From assembly GCA_003963455.1 (NCBI GenBank), contig RXJA01000015.1, positions 1 to 63,176 on the forward strand: a DNA stretch of 63,176 bases. Reading direction: 5' to 3'. The stretch is from Hyphomicrobiales bacterium. Lineage in GTDB: Bacteria; Pseudomonadota; Alphaproteobacteria; Rhizobiales; Rhizobiaceae. Shown piece by piece: positions 35,784 to 45,855 of the stretch. Under the pieces are notes generated by a model. That model was not told the DNA's origin and made no database searches. It was given only the letters and a program-made list of their open reading frames with translations. Each line of letters begins with the position of its first letter. The stretch's first letter is position 1. The translations under genes were made by a program, and so were the position numbers.

Positions 35784-36122
35784 ATGCGGCTTTGTGCGTC
35801 CGTGACTGCGTTGGGGTTCCTGCTGGTGGCGATCGCTGCCGGCATGTGGCCGTCTTGGGCACTCGCCTCGTCGCTGTCGCGACCGGCCGCCATCATCGCG
35901 TCGCCTGCCGTCACGGCGGAGCGTTCGGCCTTCAAGCCCTGCTACCGTACAGTGCGGACGGCCGGTGTATCCTGCTTTCTTCAGATCGGCCTGCCGGAAA
36001 GCGAGACCAGCGGCGAGGCGCGAATTACCAGGCATTGCATTCCCTTTATGAGCCCGCCCGCGACGAAGTCCGTCTTCCGCGAGGCGGAACCGAGGCCACC
36101 CCGCCTCTTCTCCATCGCCTGA
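35784..36122 (+). CDS. Small hypothetical exported protein
   Basis: A possible 112-residue protein. It starts with a credible Sec signal (MRLCASVTALGFLLVAIAAG, hydrophobic through residue 21, AxA-like site near SWALA) and has AGGATGG ahead of the ATG. The mature part is short, basic and has three cysteines (in KPCYRT, GVSCFL and TRHCIP). No family is recognised. It precedes the DsbA-like gene on the same strand by 82 bases, so a secreted thiol partner is conceivable, but it may also be a chance frame in GC-rich DNA. Confidence 0.35.
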   Translation: MRLCASVTALGFLLVAIAAGMWPSWALASSLSRPAAIIASPAVTAERSAFKPCYRTVRTAGVSCFLQIGLPESETSGEARITRHCIPFMSPPATKSVFREAEPRPPRLFSIA

Positions 36123-36204
36123 ATCCGATGCGCGCGGGCGGATGGCCGCTGGCGCGCTTTCCTTCATCCCAAGAAGGCGGCGATGCCGCCTCAAAGGTCA
36201 TTTC

Positions 36205-36861
36205 ATGCTGAACGCAATTCCGATCGGCCGCCGGCGTCTCCTGCTCGGCGCCTCCACCCTGGCGGCAACCGCCACGCTCCTGCGTTTCCTGCCCGCTCGT
36301 GCCCAGGAGGGTCTGACGCCTGAACAGGTCCTCAACGATCCCGACATGCCGTCCGTCGGCGCCAAGAATGCCGACATCACCATCGCGGAGTTCATGGATT
36401 ATAACTGCCCCTACTGCCGCAAGAGCCATCCGGAACTGAAGAAGCTGCTTGCGAGCGACCGCAAGGTGCGCGTCGTCTACAAGGACTGGCCGGTGTTCGG
36501 CCCGGTTTCCGAATATGCCGCCCGCATGGCGATCGCGGCCAAGTGGCAGGGGAAGTATGAGGCCGCGCACGACGCGCTGATGTCGTCACCCAAGCGCTTC
36601 CAGGAGGAAAAGGAAGTCACGGCCGTGTTGACCAAGGCCGGCATCGACATGACGAGGCTGGGCGCGGATGCGGCGGCGCACAAGGCCGACATCGACGGGC
36701 TCCTCGCGCGAAACGCGCTGCAGGCCGACACGATAGGCTTGCAGGGCACGCCGTCCTGGCTGGTGGAGTCCTTCATCGTCTTCGGCGGCCTCAGCCACGC
36801 CCAGTTGCAGGAAGCCGTGGCGGAAGCGCGCCGCAGGAAGAAGGCGTCGGGCGGCAAGTAG
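36205..36861 (+). CDS. DsbA family thiol oxidoreductase
   Basis: About 218 residues with an N-terminal export signal containing GRRRLLLG, which has a twin-arginine look, cut near ARAQ. The thioredoxin-fold active site is NCPYC, as in bacterial DsbA/ScsC-like proteins, and the cis-proline loop is LQGTPSWL. It would catalyse disulfide exchange in the periplasm. ATG 36205 is preceded by AAAGGT; the frame to 36142 is rejected. It ends at a strong hairpin shared with the convergent transketolase unit. Confidence 0.85.
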   Translation: MLNAIPIGRRRLLLGASTLAATATLLRFLPARAQEGLTPEQVLNDPDMPSVGAKNADITIAEFMDYNCPYCRKSHPELKKLLASDRKVRVVYKDWPVFGPVSEYAARMAIAAKWQGKYEAAHDALMSSPKRFQEEKEVTAVLTKAGIDMTRLGADAAAHKADIDGLLARNALQADTIGLQGTPSWLVESFIVFGGLSHAQLQEAVAEARRRKKASGGK

Positions 36862-36873
36862 GCACCTCCCATT

Positions 36874-36914
36874 CGCGGGAGGCCGTCGGCCAGCGGGCGC
36901 GGCGGCCTCCCGCG
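36874..36914. terminator. Bidirectional hairpin terminator
   Basis: A perfect 12-base GC-rich stem (CGCGGGAGGCCG / CGGCCTCCCGCG) with a 17-base loop lies between the convergent DsbA-like and transketolase genes. There is no T-run, so it may work with Rho or as an mRNA 3' end. Confidence 0.6.
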
Positions 36915-36925
36915 ACGTTCATGGC

Positions 36926-37903
36926 TCAGGCGATGAACGTCTCGGCGACGCTTCGGATACCCGCGGCATCGAGCTTGTAATGGGCGTAGAGATGGGTCGG
37001 CGGCGCGATCAGACTGTATTCGTCGTAGATGCCGTGGCGCTTGAGCTTCACGCCCAGCCCCTCGTCGGCGAGCACTTCGGCGACGGCGCTGCCAAGTCCG
37101 CCCAGGACATTGTGCTCCTCGACCGTCATGATCTTCTTCGAGCGGGATGCCGCGTCGAGAATGGCTTCCCGGTCGAGAGGCTTGATGCACGCCATGTCGA
37201 TCACGCCGACGGAGCGCCCGCCCGCATTCATCGCCCTGGCCGCCTCGAGGGCGCCGTGCACGGCCATGCCGCAGGCGATGATCGTCAGTTCCTCGCCCTT
37301 CAGATGCTCATGCGCCTTGCCGAAGGTGAATGTCGGCGCGCCGGAATAGACGACGGGATCGCGGCCGCGACCGATGCGGAAGTAGATCGGCTTGTCGTAT
37401 GCGGCGGAAGCGCGGATCGCCGCTTCGAGTTGCGGACCGTCCGCCGGCGACACCACCGCGATGTCGGCGATCGAGCGCATGATGGCGATGTCTTCCGTGG
37501 CGTGGTGCGACGTGCCGTAGAAGCCGAGCGAGATGCCCGTGTGATGGCCGACGAGCCGGACCGGCTGCGCGGAATAGGCCACGTCCATCCTTATCTGCTC
37601 GCAGGCGAGCAGCGCCAGGAAGGACGCGAAGGTCGCCACGAAGGGCACCACGCCGCAGGTCGCGATGCCCGCGGCGGTGCTGACCATGTTCTGCTCCGAT
37701 ATGCCGAAGGAGATGTAGCGGTCGGGATAGGCGGCCGCGAAGCGGTTCAAGCCGTTCGAGTACTGGAGATCGGCCGATCCGGCCATGACGTTATGGCCTG
37801 CCTTCACGAGGTCGATCAGTCCGTTGGAAAGATGATCGAGGCCCGGATTGACGGCGTTGAGGCCGCGATATTGCCAGGAATTGGGAGAGAGCGGACCGTT
37901 CAT
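36926..37903 (-). CDS. Transketolase C-terminal half (pyrimidine and C-terminal domains)
   Basis: About 325 residues. It carries the pyrimidine-binding domain with the conserved glutamate in FGISEQNMVSTAAG and the C-terminal domain with EEHNVLGGLGSAVAE. With the N-terminal half encoded just upstream it forms a split transketolase or DXS-like enzyme that moves two-carbon ketol units. ATG 37903 is 1 base after the stop of the N-terminal half; ATG 37912 is possible. It is the last gene of the LLM-tktN-tktC unit. Confidence 0.85.
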   Translation of the reverse strand: MNGPLSPNSWQYRGLNAVNPGLDHLSNGLIDLVKAGHNVMAGSADLQYSNGLNRFAAAYPDRYISFGISEQNMVSTAAGIATCGVVPFVATFASFLALLACEQIRMDVAYSAQPVRLVGHHTGISLGFYGTSHHATEDIAIMRSIADIAVVSPADGPQLEAAIRASAAYDKPIYFRIGRGRDPVVYSGAPTFTFGKAHEHLKGEELTIIACGMAVHGALEAARAMNAGGRSVGVIDMACIKPLDREAILDAASRSKKIMTVEEHNVLGGLGSAVAEVLADEGLGVKLKRHGIYDEYSLIAPPTHLYAHYKLDAAGIRSVAETFIA

Positions 37904-37904
37904 T

Positions 37905-38789
37905 TCAAGCATCCAGCGCGTTGATCTCGGCGATGGCCTTTTCGGCATCGGATGGGTCGAGGTAGCCCAGGTGCCAGCCCGGTTCGGTCTCCATATAGGA
38001 GACGCCCCTGCCCTTGCTGGTCCTGGCGATGATCACGCAGGGCCTGGTGCGCTCGTCATCGGCCCTCACCCGGCGCAGAAGCTCCGTGACCTTCGCCACG
38101 TCATGGCCGTCGACCTCATGGACTTCCCAGCCGAAGGCGCGCCATTTCTCGTCGAGCGGCTCGATGTTCATCAAATCGTCGACGCGGCCGTCGAGCTGGT
38201 AGCCGTTGCGATCGACGATGGCGATGAGATTGCCGGCCCGGTGCTGGGCGGCGTTGATGGCAGCCTCCCACACTTGTCCTTCCTGCATCTCGCCGTCGCC
38301 CATCATGCAGAAGACGCGGTAGTCCTTCTCGCCGGTCCAGCGCTGCGCCAGCACCATGCCCAGCGCATTCGACAGCGCATGGCCGATCGAGCCCGACGAG
38401 AAATCGACCCCGGGCACTTTCCGCATGTCGGGGTGATCGCCGAGCGGGCTGCCGAGGCGCGTATATTGATCGAGCCACTCCTTCGGGAAGAAGCCGAGAT
38501 CGGCATAGATCGGAAACAGGCCGACCGCAGCATGTCCCTTGCCGATGGTGAAGCGGTCGCGGCCGGCCCATTTCGGATCGCCATGGCGCAGCCGCATGAC
38601 GTCGTAATAGAGCGCGGCGAATATTTCAGCGGCCGAGAACACCGACGTATAGTGCCCGGTCTTGGCGATCTCGATCAGCCGGATCGTCTCCAGCCGCACG
38701 AAGCGGGCGCGCTCCTTCAGCATCGCCACCACGTCCGGCGTTGGCTCGAAGCTGTTGCCGCGCGCCGTGCCTCCAGAAGAACCGCTCAT
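37905..38789 (-). CDS. Transketolase N-terminal half (TPP-binding domain)
   Basis: A 294-residue protein with the diphosphate-binding domain of transketolase: TIGKGHAAVGLFP, and the TPP motif GDGEMQEGQVWEA followed by the asparagine in GNLIAIVDRNG. It needs the next gene's product to form the active site. Split transketolases are common in catabolic operons for unusual sugars or acid sugars. It lies 62 bases downstream of LLM paralogue 2 on the same strand, so a shared transcript is likely. Confidence 0.88.
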   Translation of the reverse strand: MSGSSGGTARGNSFEPTPDVVAMLKERARFVRLETIRLIEIAKTGHYTSVFSAAEIFAALYYDVMRLRHGDPKWAGRDRFTIGKGHAAVGLFPIYADLGFFPKEWLDQYTRLGSPLGDHPDMRKVPGVDFSSGSIGHALSNALGMVLAQRWTGEKDYRVFCMMGDGEMQEGQVWEAAINAAQHRAGNLIAIVDRNGYQLDGRVDDLMNIEPLDEKWRAFGWEVHEVDGHDVAKVTELLRRVRADDERTRPCVIIARTSKGRGVSYMETEPGWHLGYLDPSDAEKAIAEINALDA

Positions 38790-38851
38790 ATCATCCCTCG
38801 ATCAAAGTTCATGGGTTCCTGGCACGTCCCTTTGGCCGCGCCGCGACTGCG

Positions 38852-40159
38852 TCAGGAGCGCAGATTTTCCCGGAATGTGCTGCCGGTATAATCCCGACGG
38901 TAAATGCCCCGGCGCTGCAGTTCGGGCACCACCGACTTGACGAACTGGTAGAACGATCCCGGGGTGATGGACGGGCAGATGACAAAGCCGTCGCAGGCCT
39001 CGGCCTCGAACAGCTCGTGGATGTGGTCAGCAATCATCATCGGCGTTCCGACCAGTTGCGGCGACATCTGCGTGGTCGCGTATTGGTGGCCGGCATCGCG
39101 CAGCGTCTTGCCCTTGCCGCCGCTCATGATGATATCGAACACACCGCGCGCCCCTTGTGTGATCTCCATCTCGCTGAGCGGCTGGTCCATCGGGAAGCCG
39201 GACAGGTCGACGCCGATATGGTTCGACATCTCGGAGAGGCCAAGCTCGGCATTGGCGAGCGAATCGATATAGTCGGCGCGCTCGCGGGCGATCGATTCCG
39301 TCTCGCCTATGACGATGTCGGTCGCCGGCAGGATGGCGCAGTGCGAAGGGTCGCGCCCGGCATTGGCGACGCGATCCTTGATGTCGCGGTAGAAGGCCTG
39401 CATGTCGGCCTTGTTGTGCTGCAGCGTGAAGACGATTTCGGCCCAGCGCGCGGCGAACTGGCGCCCCCGCGCCGACGAGCCCGCCTGCATCAGCACAGGA
39501 CTTCCCTGCGGCGAGTGCGGCGTCATCAGCGGGCCGCGCGTCTTGACGTATTTGCCGGCGTAGTTGGCGTAGTGGACCTTCGACGGGTCGCCGAAAATGC
39601 CGGCCTGGCGGTCAAGCACCAGCGCATCCGGCCCCCAGCTGTTCCAGAGCGCCGTGCAGGCCTCGACCACCTCGTCGGCATGGTCGTAGCGCTGCGCCTT
39701 GTCCAGCAGCCGGTCCATGCCGTAGTTCTGGGCTTCGCGATCGGTCGCCGACGTCACGATGTTCCAGGCCGCCCTGCCTCCGCTGATGTGGTCGAGCGAG
39801 GCGAAGGCGCGGGCGATGTGGAACGGATGGTAGAGCGAGGTCGACATCGTCGCCGACAGGCCGATGTGGTTGGTCACCCGCGCCATCGCCGTCAGCATCT
39901 GCATCGGGTCGAGCATGCACATGTGCCCGCCATATTTGATGCAGGGATCGATGACGCCGCCATAGGTGTCGTAGAGCGTCTGCACGTCGACGAAGAAGAG
40001 CCCGTCGAACTTCCCGTCTTCCAGGATGCGGGCGATGTTCTCGTAGCGAACCGGATTGAGGAAATCCGTCCCGTCGCTTTCGTCGTGACGCCAGCTGCCG
40101 TTGTTGTGCCACGATGGCCCGATCGTGCAATAGCCTACGAAGTGCAGCTGACGTCCCAT
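38852..40159 (-). CDS. LLM-class flavin-dependent monooxygenase (NtaA/SnaA/DszA family), paralogue 2
   Basis: About 435 residues. The N-terminus HFVGYCTIGPSWHNNGSWRH and the whole barrel parallel the gene at 31693; motifs LSATMSTSLYHPFHIARAF, AAWNIVTSAT and QAGSSARGRQFAARWAEIVF mark the flavin pocket. ATG 40159 is the start; the frame is open to 41260 but that is the shadow of the CoA-transferase gene. It is co-directional with the split transketolase. It depends on a separate flavin reductase. The substrate is unknown but probably similar to that of paralogue 1. Confidence 0.9.
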   Translation of the reverse strand: MGRQLHFVGYCTIGPSWHNNGSWRHDESDGTDFLNPVRYENIARILEDGKFDGLFFVDVQTLYDTYGGVIDPCIKYGGHMCMLDPMQMLTAMARVTNHIGLSATMSTSLYHPFHIARAFASLDHISGGRAAWNIVTSATDREAQNYGMDRLLDKAQRYDHADEVVEACTALWNSWGPDALVLDRQAGIFGDPSKVHYANYAGKYVKTRGPLMTPHSPQGSPVLMQAGSSARGRQFAARWAEIVFTLQHNKADMQAFYRDIKDRVANAGRDPSHCAILPATDIVIGETESIARERADYIDSLANAELGLSEMSNHIGVDLSGFPMDQPLSEMEITQGARGVFDIIMSGGKGKTLRDAGHQYATTQMSPQLVGTPMMIADHIHELFEAEACDGFVICPSITPGSFYQFVKSVVPELQRRGIYRRDYTGSTFRENLRS

Positions 40160-40404
40160 TGAACCCACCCAAAATCCGCCCGTCGCGGGCTCGAAGGAAG
40201 TGCCCGGCGAGCCCTCGCTGCGCAAGAAACCCTTATGCGTCAGGGGCGTGCCGTCGCCTTGCGCATGTTTAGTCGAACCACGACAACACTGCCGATTTAC
40301 GTCCGCTTCTTGCACTCCCCCGCTACGTCGTACACTGGCAAAAACCTTTGGGCAGGATAACCTTTCATTATGCGAGGCGCCGGTCTTGCGCTTGCGTTGC
40401 GCCG
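40160..40404. other. Intergenic region between CoA-transferase and LLM paralogue 2
   Basis: About 245 bases containing the minus-strand promoter region of LLM paralogue 2. No clear dyad or terminator stands out apart from short repeats of CGTCGTAC (near 40324, and inverted near 40430 just inside the adjacent gene). Confidence 0.4.
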
Positions 40405-41658
40405 TCAGGCGGCGGCAGGTGTATACTGCCGTACGACGCCCTGGCTGATCAGGCTTTCGACCTCCTCGGGAGCATAGCCGAGCGCCTCGGACAGCACCGT
40501 GGTCGTATCCTCGCCAAGCATGGGCGGCGCCTTGTAGTGTGCGTGGCGCTGCGCGGCGAGACCATGGGCCGGCCTGACCAGGGAGACCGGTCCCAAATGC
40601 TGGTTGTGCAAGGTCTGCACGACATCGCGGGCCTTGACCGTCGGGCTTTCGAAAGCCTCGGGCACGGACTTGACCTCGCCAGCCGGAACGCCGTGCCGCA
40701 GGCAGGCCTCCATCCAATGGTGGCGTGTGTTGGCGCGGAACGACTGGCTCAACTTGGCAAGCAGGCTTTCGCGGTTCAGCGCCCGCGCCGCGGCCGTCTT
40801 GTAAAGCGGATCCCGGGCAAGCTCGGGCAGGCCGACGACCTTCTCGCATAGGGCGGTGAACTGCTTGTCGTTGCCCACGGCCAGCGCGAAGCTGCCGTCC
40901 GAGCATTCGCAGATCTGGTAGGGTACGACGGTCGGATGGGCGTTGCCGTAGCGGCGCGGAATGACGCCGGCGTTGAGGTAGCCGCTGCCGATATTGATCA
41001 GCGTGTTCAGCGCGCACTCCAGCAGCGATATGTCGATATACTGCCCCTGGCCGGTCTCGCGGCGCTGATAAAGCGCCGCCAGCACCGATTGCACCGAAAC
41101 CATGCCGGCGATGATGTCGGTCATCGCAACGCCTATGCGCTGGGGCTCGCCGTCGACGGGACCGGTGATCGACATCAGGCCGCTCTCGGCCTGGACGACG
41201 AAATCGTAGCCCGGCCGGTCCCATTCGGGACCTGTCTGCCCGTAACCGGAGATCGAGCAATAGATGATGCCCGGGTTGAAGGCCTTCAGCGTCTCGTAGT
41301 CGATCTTGAGCCGCTGAACCGTGCCGGCGCGGAAGTTCTCGATGACCACGTCGGCCTTCGCGGCCAGGCGATGGATGATCTCGTGCCCCTTGGGATGCTT
41401 GATGTCTACGGCGATGCTGGATTTGCCGCGATTGGCGCAGAGATAATAGGTGCTGACGCCCTTGTAGCTCGGCACCGACCAGGCACGCGTGTCGTCACCG
41501 CCGTCGATGTTCTCGATCTTCCAGACCTCGGCGCCAAGATCCGCGAGCGACATCGTCGCCCAGGGGCCGGCCAGCACGCGGGAAAGATCCAGCACCTTGA
41601 TGCCTGCCAACGGCAAGCCGGATGCGGCTTCGCCCGCGGGCCTAACGGATTCCGACAT
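40405..41658 (-). CDS. CaiB/BaiF (class III) CoA-transferase
   Basis: About 417 residues. It moves CoA between acyl-CoAs and free acids, which activates an imported acid. Family features are [35 protein letters not shown], the [10 protein letters not shown] stretch and the CoA-site [16 protein letters not shown]. The start is ATG 41658; the frame reaching 41865 is rejected because it lies in the neighbouring ATPase gene. It follows DppF by 37 bases on the same strand, so uptake and CoA activation are in one transcript. Downstream CoA-ester enzymes are at 14711, 15504 and 48095. Confidence 0.9.
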   Translation of the reverse strand: MSESVRPAGEAASGLPLAGIKVLDLSRVLAGPWATMSLADLGAEVWKIENIDGGDDTRAWSVPSYKGVSTYYLCANRGKSSIAVDIKHPKGHEIIHRLAAKADVVIENFRAGTVQRLKIDYETLKAFNPGIIYCSISGYGQTGPEWDRPGYDFVVQAESGLMSITGPVDGEPQRIGVAMTDIIAGMVSVQSVLAALYQRRETGQGQYIDISLLECALNTLINIGSGYLNAGVIPRRYGNAHPTVVPYQICECSDGSFALAVGNDKQFTALCEKVVGLPELARDPLYKTAAARALNRESLLAKLSQSFRANTRHHWMEACLRHGVPAGEVKSVPEAFESPTVKARDVVQTLHNQHLGPVSLVRPAHGLAAQRHAHYKAPPMLGEDTTTVLSEALGYAPEEVESLISQGVVRQYTPAAA

Positions 41659-41695
41659 TTGGTTCTCGCTTTCTTGCTTGCTGTCGTTGCGGCGC

Positions 41696-42730
41696 TCAAG
41701 CCGTGAGTCCGATGTCCGCCGGACCGGGAAAATGACATGCCGCATAGTGGCCCGGTTCGACCTCAACGAGCGGCGGCGGCACCTCCGCGCATCTGTCCTG
41801 GGCCTTGAAGCAGCGGGTCCGGAACGGGCAGCCCGACGGCGGGTTGATCGGGCTTGGCACGTCACCTTTCAGCAGGATCTGCTTGCGGCTGCGCTCGATA
41901 TCCGGATCGGCGACCGGCACCGCCGACATCAGCGCCTGCGAATAGGGATGCAGCGGCCGTTCATAGAGCCGCTCAGCCGGCGCCACCTCGACAAAGCGGC
42001 CGAGATACATCACGGCAACCTTGTGCGAGATGTGGCGCACGACGGACAGGTCATGGGCGATGAAGACGTAAGCCGTCCGCATCTTCTCCTGTATTTCCTG
42101 GAGAAGGTTCAGCACGCCAGCCTGTACCGACACGTCGAGCGCCGAGACCGGCTCGTCCAGGACGAGCACTTCCGGCTTCAATGCCAGCGCGCGGGCGATG
42201 ACGACGCGCTGGCGCTGGCCGCCGGACAATTGGTGCGGGTAGCGGCGGCCATGCGCGGCGCTGAGGCTTACCAGGTCGAGCATCTCCAGCACGCGCTCGC
42301 GCCTTTGCGCGCCGGTCATCGCCGTGATGCGCAACGGCTCCGCGATGCTGTCCTCGATGCGCATGCGCGGATGCAGCGAGCCGTATGGGTCCTGGAAGAC
42401 CAGCTGAAGATGGCGGCGCATCTGCCGCATCTGTTGAGCGCCGAGCGAGATGACGTCGACGCCGTTCACGCTCACGCTGCCGGATGTCGGCTCGATCAGG
42501 CGCAGCAGGCATCGCCCGAGGGTCGACTTGCCGCAACCCGATTCGCCGACCAGACCCAACGTCTCGCCCGGCTTCAAGTCGAACGAGATGTCGGTGACGG
42601 CTTTCAGTTGCGCGACTTCGCGTCGAACCAGCATGCCGCCCATGATCGGGAAGGTCTTGGATAGATTGCGCACCGACAGGGCGACGCCCTCGCCGGACAT
42701 GATCAGTGTGTTGTGAGACGATTCAGCCAT
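41696..42730 (-). CDS. Dipeptide-type ABC transporter ATP-binding protein (DppF-like)
   Basis: About 344 residues. The Walker A is GESGCGKST, the signature LSGGQRQR, and Walker [13 protein letters not shown]. The C-terminal oligopeptide/dipeptide-ATPase region has [20 protein letters not shown], a cysteine cluster that in this family can hold an Fe-S cluster. ATG 42730 overlaps the stop of DppD by 8 bases. It is one of two ATPases of the importer and is followed by the CoA-transferase gene. Confidence 0.92.
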   Translation of the reverse strand: MAESSHNTLIMSGEGVALSVRNLSKTFPIMGGMLVRREVAQLKAVTDISFDLKPGETLGLVGESGCGKSTLGRCLLRLIEPTSGSVSVNGVDVISLGAQQMRQMRRHLQLVFQDPYGSLHPRMRIEDSIAEPLRITAMTGAQRRERVLEMLDLVSLSAAHGRRYPHQLSGGQRQRVVIARALALKPEVLVLDEPVSALDVSVQAGVLNLLQEIQEKMRTAYVFIAHDLSVVRHISHKVAVMYLGRFVEVAPAERLYERPLHPYSQALMSAVPVADPDIERSRKQILLKGDVPSPINPPSGCPFRTRCFKAQDRCAEVPPPLVEVEPGHYAACHFPGPADIGLTA

Positions 42731-43775
42731 TGCCGCGCTCTTCCGCCTCCGCCGTCCGACCAGCGCCAGCCCATGACGGCAGGCTCTCGGCGAAGTGACA
42801 AGCCGCCCGGTGCCGACCAAGCTCGATGACGGGAGGGGCAGCCTTGCGGCAGATATCCTGGGCGAAGCCGCAGCGAGGATGGAAGGCGCAGCCTTCCGGC
42901 AGCGCGCCAAGCATGGGTGGCGCGCCAGGGATCGAATAGAGCTTTTCGTTCGAGGCCGTCAGCTTCGGAATCGAGTCGATCAGACCGCGCGTATAAGGAT
43001 GACGGGGATTGGCGAAGAGCTCCCGCACCTCGGCTTCCTCGACCACCAGTCCCGCATAGATGACCGCGACCCGATCCGCGTGGCCGGCGACGACGCCAAG
43101 GTCATGCGTGATCAGGATGAGCGCGAGCCCGAGCTTCTCCTTGAGGTCGCGCAGCATGCGCATGATCTGGGCCTGCACGGTGACATCGAGCGCCGTCGTC
43201 GGCTCGTCCGCCACCAGCAACTCGGGATTGTTGGCAACCGCCATGGCAATCATGACACGCTGGCGCATGCCGCCGGAAAACTCATGCGGATACTGATTGA
43301 TCCGACGGTCCGGCTGCGGGATGGCGACAAGCTGCAGAAGCTCGAGCACGCGCTCGGTCGCCTTCGCCTTGCTCATGCCCCTGTTGTGCAGAAAAAGCGC
43401 CTCGCGGATCTGGTCGCCCACGGTCATCACCGGATTGAGCGACGAAAGCGGATCCTGGAAGATCATGCTGATCTCGGCCCCGCGCAGCGCGCGCATCTCC
43501 CGGCGCGGGCGCCCCACGAGTTCTTTCCCCTTGAAGACGACGGAGCCGCTGACGATCGCATTGCGCGCCTGCAAGCCAAGCGAAGCGAGCATGCCGAGCG
43601 ATTTGCCCGACCCGGATTCGCCGACGATGCCCAGGACCTCTCCCTTGAACAGTTCGATGTCGATGCCGCGCACCGCCGGCAGGACGCGGTCCCGCGACGA
43701 GAAGCCGACCTTGAGGTCGCGGATGCGCAGCAATGGCTGGCCGGCGGTATCCTGGTTGATCTCGGTCGTGCTCAT
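42723..43775 (-). CDS. Dipeptide-type ABC transporter ATP-binding protein (DppD-like)
   Basis: A 350-residue ATPase. Walker A is GESGSGKS, the signature FSGGMRQR and Walker [13 protein letters not shown]. The C-terminal [20 protein letters not shown] carries the family's cysteines. Its ATG overlaps the DppC stop as ATGA, and its stop overlaps the next gene, so the four transporter genes are tightly coupled. Confidence 0.92.
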   Translation of the reverse strand: MSTTEINQDTAGQPLLRIRDLKVGFSSRDRVLPAVRGIDIELFKGEVLGIVGESGSGKSLGMLASLGLQARNAIVSGSVVFKGKELVGRPRREMRALRGAEISMIFQDPLSSLNPVMTVGDQIREALFLHNRGMSKAKATERVLELLQLVAIPQPDRRINQYPHEFSGGMRQRVMIAMAVANNPELLVADEPTTALDVTVQAQIMRMLRDLKEKLGLALILITHDLGVVAGHADRVAVIYAGLVVEEAEVRELFANPRHPYTRGLIDSIPKLTASNEKLYSIPGAPPMLGALPEGCAFHPRCGFAQDICRKAAPPVIELGRHRAACHFAESLPSWAGAGRTAEAEERGNG

Positions 43776-44620
43776 TTGGACGATCTCGGGTCAAAGTAGT
43801 CGCGCAGGCCGTCACCTATAAAGTTGAAACCCAGCACCACGGTCAGGATGGCCATGCCCGGGCCGAACGCGATCCACCAGCTGTAGAAGAACGTCGCGCC
43901 GTCCGAGATCATCGCGCCCCATTCGGGCGTGGGCGGGGTGGCGCCGAGGCCGATGAAGGAAAGCGACGCCGCGAGCAGGATCACCTGACCGAGGTCCATC
44001 GTTGCGCTGACGAGAATGGGCGTCCAGCAAAGCGGCAGGATATGCTTGGTGAGAATGCGGAAATGGCCCGCTCCGGCCGCGACCGCGGCCTCGACATGCT
44101 CGCGCTCGCGCACCTCGAGCACCTGGGCGCGCATCAGCCGGGCGTAGACCGGCCACCAGACGACCACCATCGCGATTGCCGCGTTGCCCAGCCCCGGCCC
44201 GAGCGAGGCCGCGACGGCCATCGCCAGCAGAATCGGAGGAAAGGAAAGGGTGATATCGACCAGCCGCATGATGGCGGCGCCGACGATGCCGCCCCTATAA
44301 CCGGATATCGCGCCCGCGGCCGATCCGATCACCACGGCGCTGACCACGACCAGGAGCGCTATCGGCAGCGAATGCTGCGCGCCATGGATCGTGCGCGAAA
44401 ACACGTCACGGCCCAGGGCGTCGGTTCCGAGCAGATAGCTCGCATTTGGCGCCTGCAGCCGCCGGCCCGCGAGCTTGAGCGGATCGTAAGGCGCGAGCCA
44501 TGTCGGAAACAGGGTGGCCACGAGCCAGAAGAGAACGACCAAGCCGCCGACCACAAAGGCGGGCGAAGCCCATTCGGGGAGGCGGAGGCGCGCCGATGGT
44601 GAAGCTTGAACCGAAGACAC
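43772..44620 (-). CDS. Dipeptide-type ABC transporter permease (DppC-like)
   Basis: A 282-residue inner-membrane protein with an N-terminal helix, the LGTDALGRDVFSRTIHGA motif typical of DppC/OppC, five further helices and the coupling loop EVREREHVEAAVAAGAG. The start codon is GTG 44620, 12 bases after the DppB stop. It forms the channel with DppB. Confidence 0.9.
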   Translation of the reverse strand: MSSVQASPSARLRLPEWASPAFVVGGLVVLFWLVATLFPTWLAPYDPLKLAGRRLQAPNASYLLGTDALGRDVFSRTIHGAQHSLPIALLVVVSAVVIGSAAGAISGYRGGIVGAAIMRLVDITLSFPPILLAMAVAASLGPGLGNAAIAMVVVWWPVYARLMRAQVLEVREREHVEAAVAAGAGHFRILTKHILPLCWTPILVSATMDLGQVILLAASLSFIGLGATPPTPEWGAMISDGATFFYSWWIAFGPGMAILTVVLGFNFIGDGLRDYFDPRSSK

Positions 44621-44632
44621 TGGCTTTCTCTC

Positions 44633-45646
44633 TCAGTTCAGGCGCACGCGCGGATTGGCCAGAACGTAGGCGATATCCGTGAGCAGGTTGGTGACAAGGA
44701 ACATCACGCCGCCGACGATGGTGACGCCGATGATCGCCGGGAAATCAAGCGAACGCGCGGCCGTCACGGCGTAGCTGCCCATTCCCGGCCAGGCAAAGAC
44801 CGCCTCCGTGAGCACCGCGCCGGTGATGAGATAGGCGAACGAGTAGCTGATCACCGTCAGCACCGGCACCAGGATGTTGCGGAAGGCGTGGCGCAGCACG
44901 ACGCGCATTTCGCCGGCTCCCTTGGCCCGCGCGGTGAGGATGAACTCGCGCTCCATCACCTCAAGCATGTTAGCGCGGACGAGGCGCGAGATCGTTCCGG
45001 CCACGGTCCAGCCGAGAACCACCGACGGCAGCACGAGATGGGCGAGCGCATCCTTGAAGGCGGCGAAATTCCCGGCAAGCAGGGTATCGATGGTCATGAA
45101 GCCGGTCACGACAGGCGGCGGCGAAAGCCTGGGATCTATGCGGCCCGGCCCGGGCAATATCTGATACTTGACCGACAGCAGGAAAAGCAGCGCCAGGCCC
45201 AGCCAGAAGATCGGGACGGAGGAGCCGAACAGCGAGAATATGCGCGCGCCCTGATCGACAGCGGTGTCGCGGTAGTAGGCCGCGAGGAGGCCGAACACGA
45301 TGCCTATGACGCTGCCGATGATCATCGCGGCGATGACGAGCTCGAACGTCGCCGGCAACCGTGCCACGAGATCGGCCGATACCGGACGGCGCGTGACGAA
45401 GGACGTTCCCATGTCGCCCTTCAGCAGGTTGCCGACATAGATCAGGTACCGCTCCGGCAAGGGGCGATCGAGCCCCCAACGCTGCCGTGCGGCGGCAACG
45501 ATCTCCGGGTTGTTCATCTGCTGCTCGCTGACGACGGCGGTGAGAGGATCGCCCTTGGTTATGGCCGTCAACAGGAACGCCATCGTGACAATGCCCAGCA
45601 ATATGAAAGGCATCGCGATGCTGCGTCGTAGGATATAGTTCAGCAT
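44633..45646 (-). CDS. Dipeptide-type ABC transporter permease (DppB-like)
   Basis: About 337 residues with six transmembrane helices, the N-terminal LNYILRRSIAMPFILLGIVT and the coupling loop RANMLEVMEREFILTARAKG. ATG 45646 is preceded by AAGGGACGG; a longer frame to 45730 enters the regulatory region. It is the first gene of the dppBCDF-CoA-transferase unit, divergent from iclR. There is no binding protein in this operon. Confidence 0.9.
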   Translation of the reverse strand: MLNYILRRSIAMPFILLGIVTMAFLLTAITKGDPLTAVVSEQQMNNPEIVAAARQRWGLDRPLPERYLIYVGNLLKGDMGTSFVTRRPVSADLVARLPATFELVIAAMIIGSVIGIVFGLLAAYYRDTAVDQGARIFSLFGSSVPIFWLGLALLFLLSVKYQILPGPGRIDPRLSPPPVVTGFMTIDTLLAGNFAAFKDALAHLVLPSVVLGWTVAGTISRLVRANMLEVMEREFILTARAKGAGEMRVVLRHAFRNILVPVLTVISYSFAYLITGAVLTEAVFAWPGMGSYAVTAARSLDFPAIIGVTIVGGVMFLVTNLLTDIAYVLANPRVRLN

Positions 45647-45735
45647 CGGCCGTCCCTTGGCATCGCGGTCCGCACCTGCCCCATCGAGTGAATGTGACGC
45701 GATATTGACAAGGCTGAAAACACCAGTCAATAGAA

Positions 45736-45760
45736 ATGAAATTAAGTTCCAAATTTCGTG
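45736..45760. promoter_or_regulatory. Candidate IclR operator, copy 2, between dppB and iclR
   Basis: TGAAATTAAGTTCCA (45737-45751) differs at one base from the dyad at 14674. It is also the left part of a wider dyad GAAATT-N8-AATTTC (45738-45757). It sits in the 209-base region between the divergent dppB and iclR genes, where an IclR protein would control both directions. Confidence 0.55.
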
Positions 45761-45855
45761 CGCAGCCTGTTGGACGCGCCTTGCGCGTCTGACATAGTGG
45801 AGTCTCCAGCGGCTCCATGGGCCGGCAGAGTCCGTTCGCGCTGTTGGGAGGCAGC

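Noticed and set aside
40160..41260. N-terminal extension of LLM paralogue 2 by 367 residues
   Set aside because: The extension is the shadow of the CoA-transferase gene, and the conserved barrel begins right at ATG 40159, as in the paralogue.
45704..45733. TTGACA (45705-45710) as a -35 box for iclR
   Set aside because: No convincing -10 box follows at 16-18 bases (CAATAG only), so I do not claim a promoter there.
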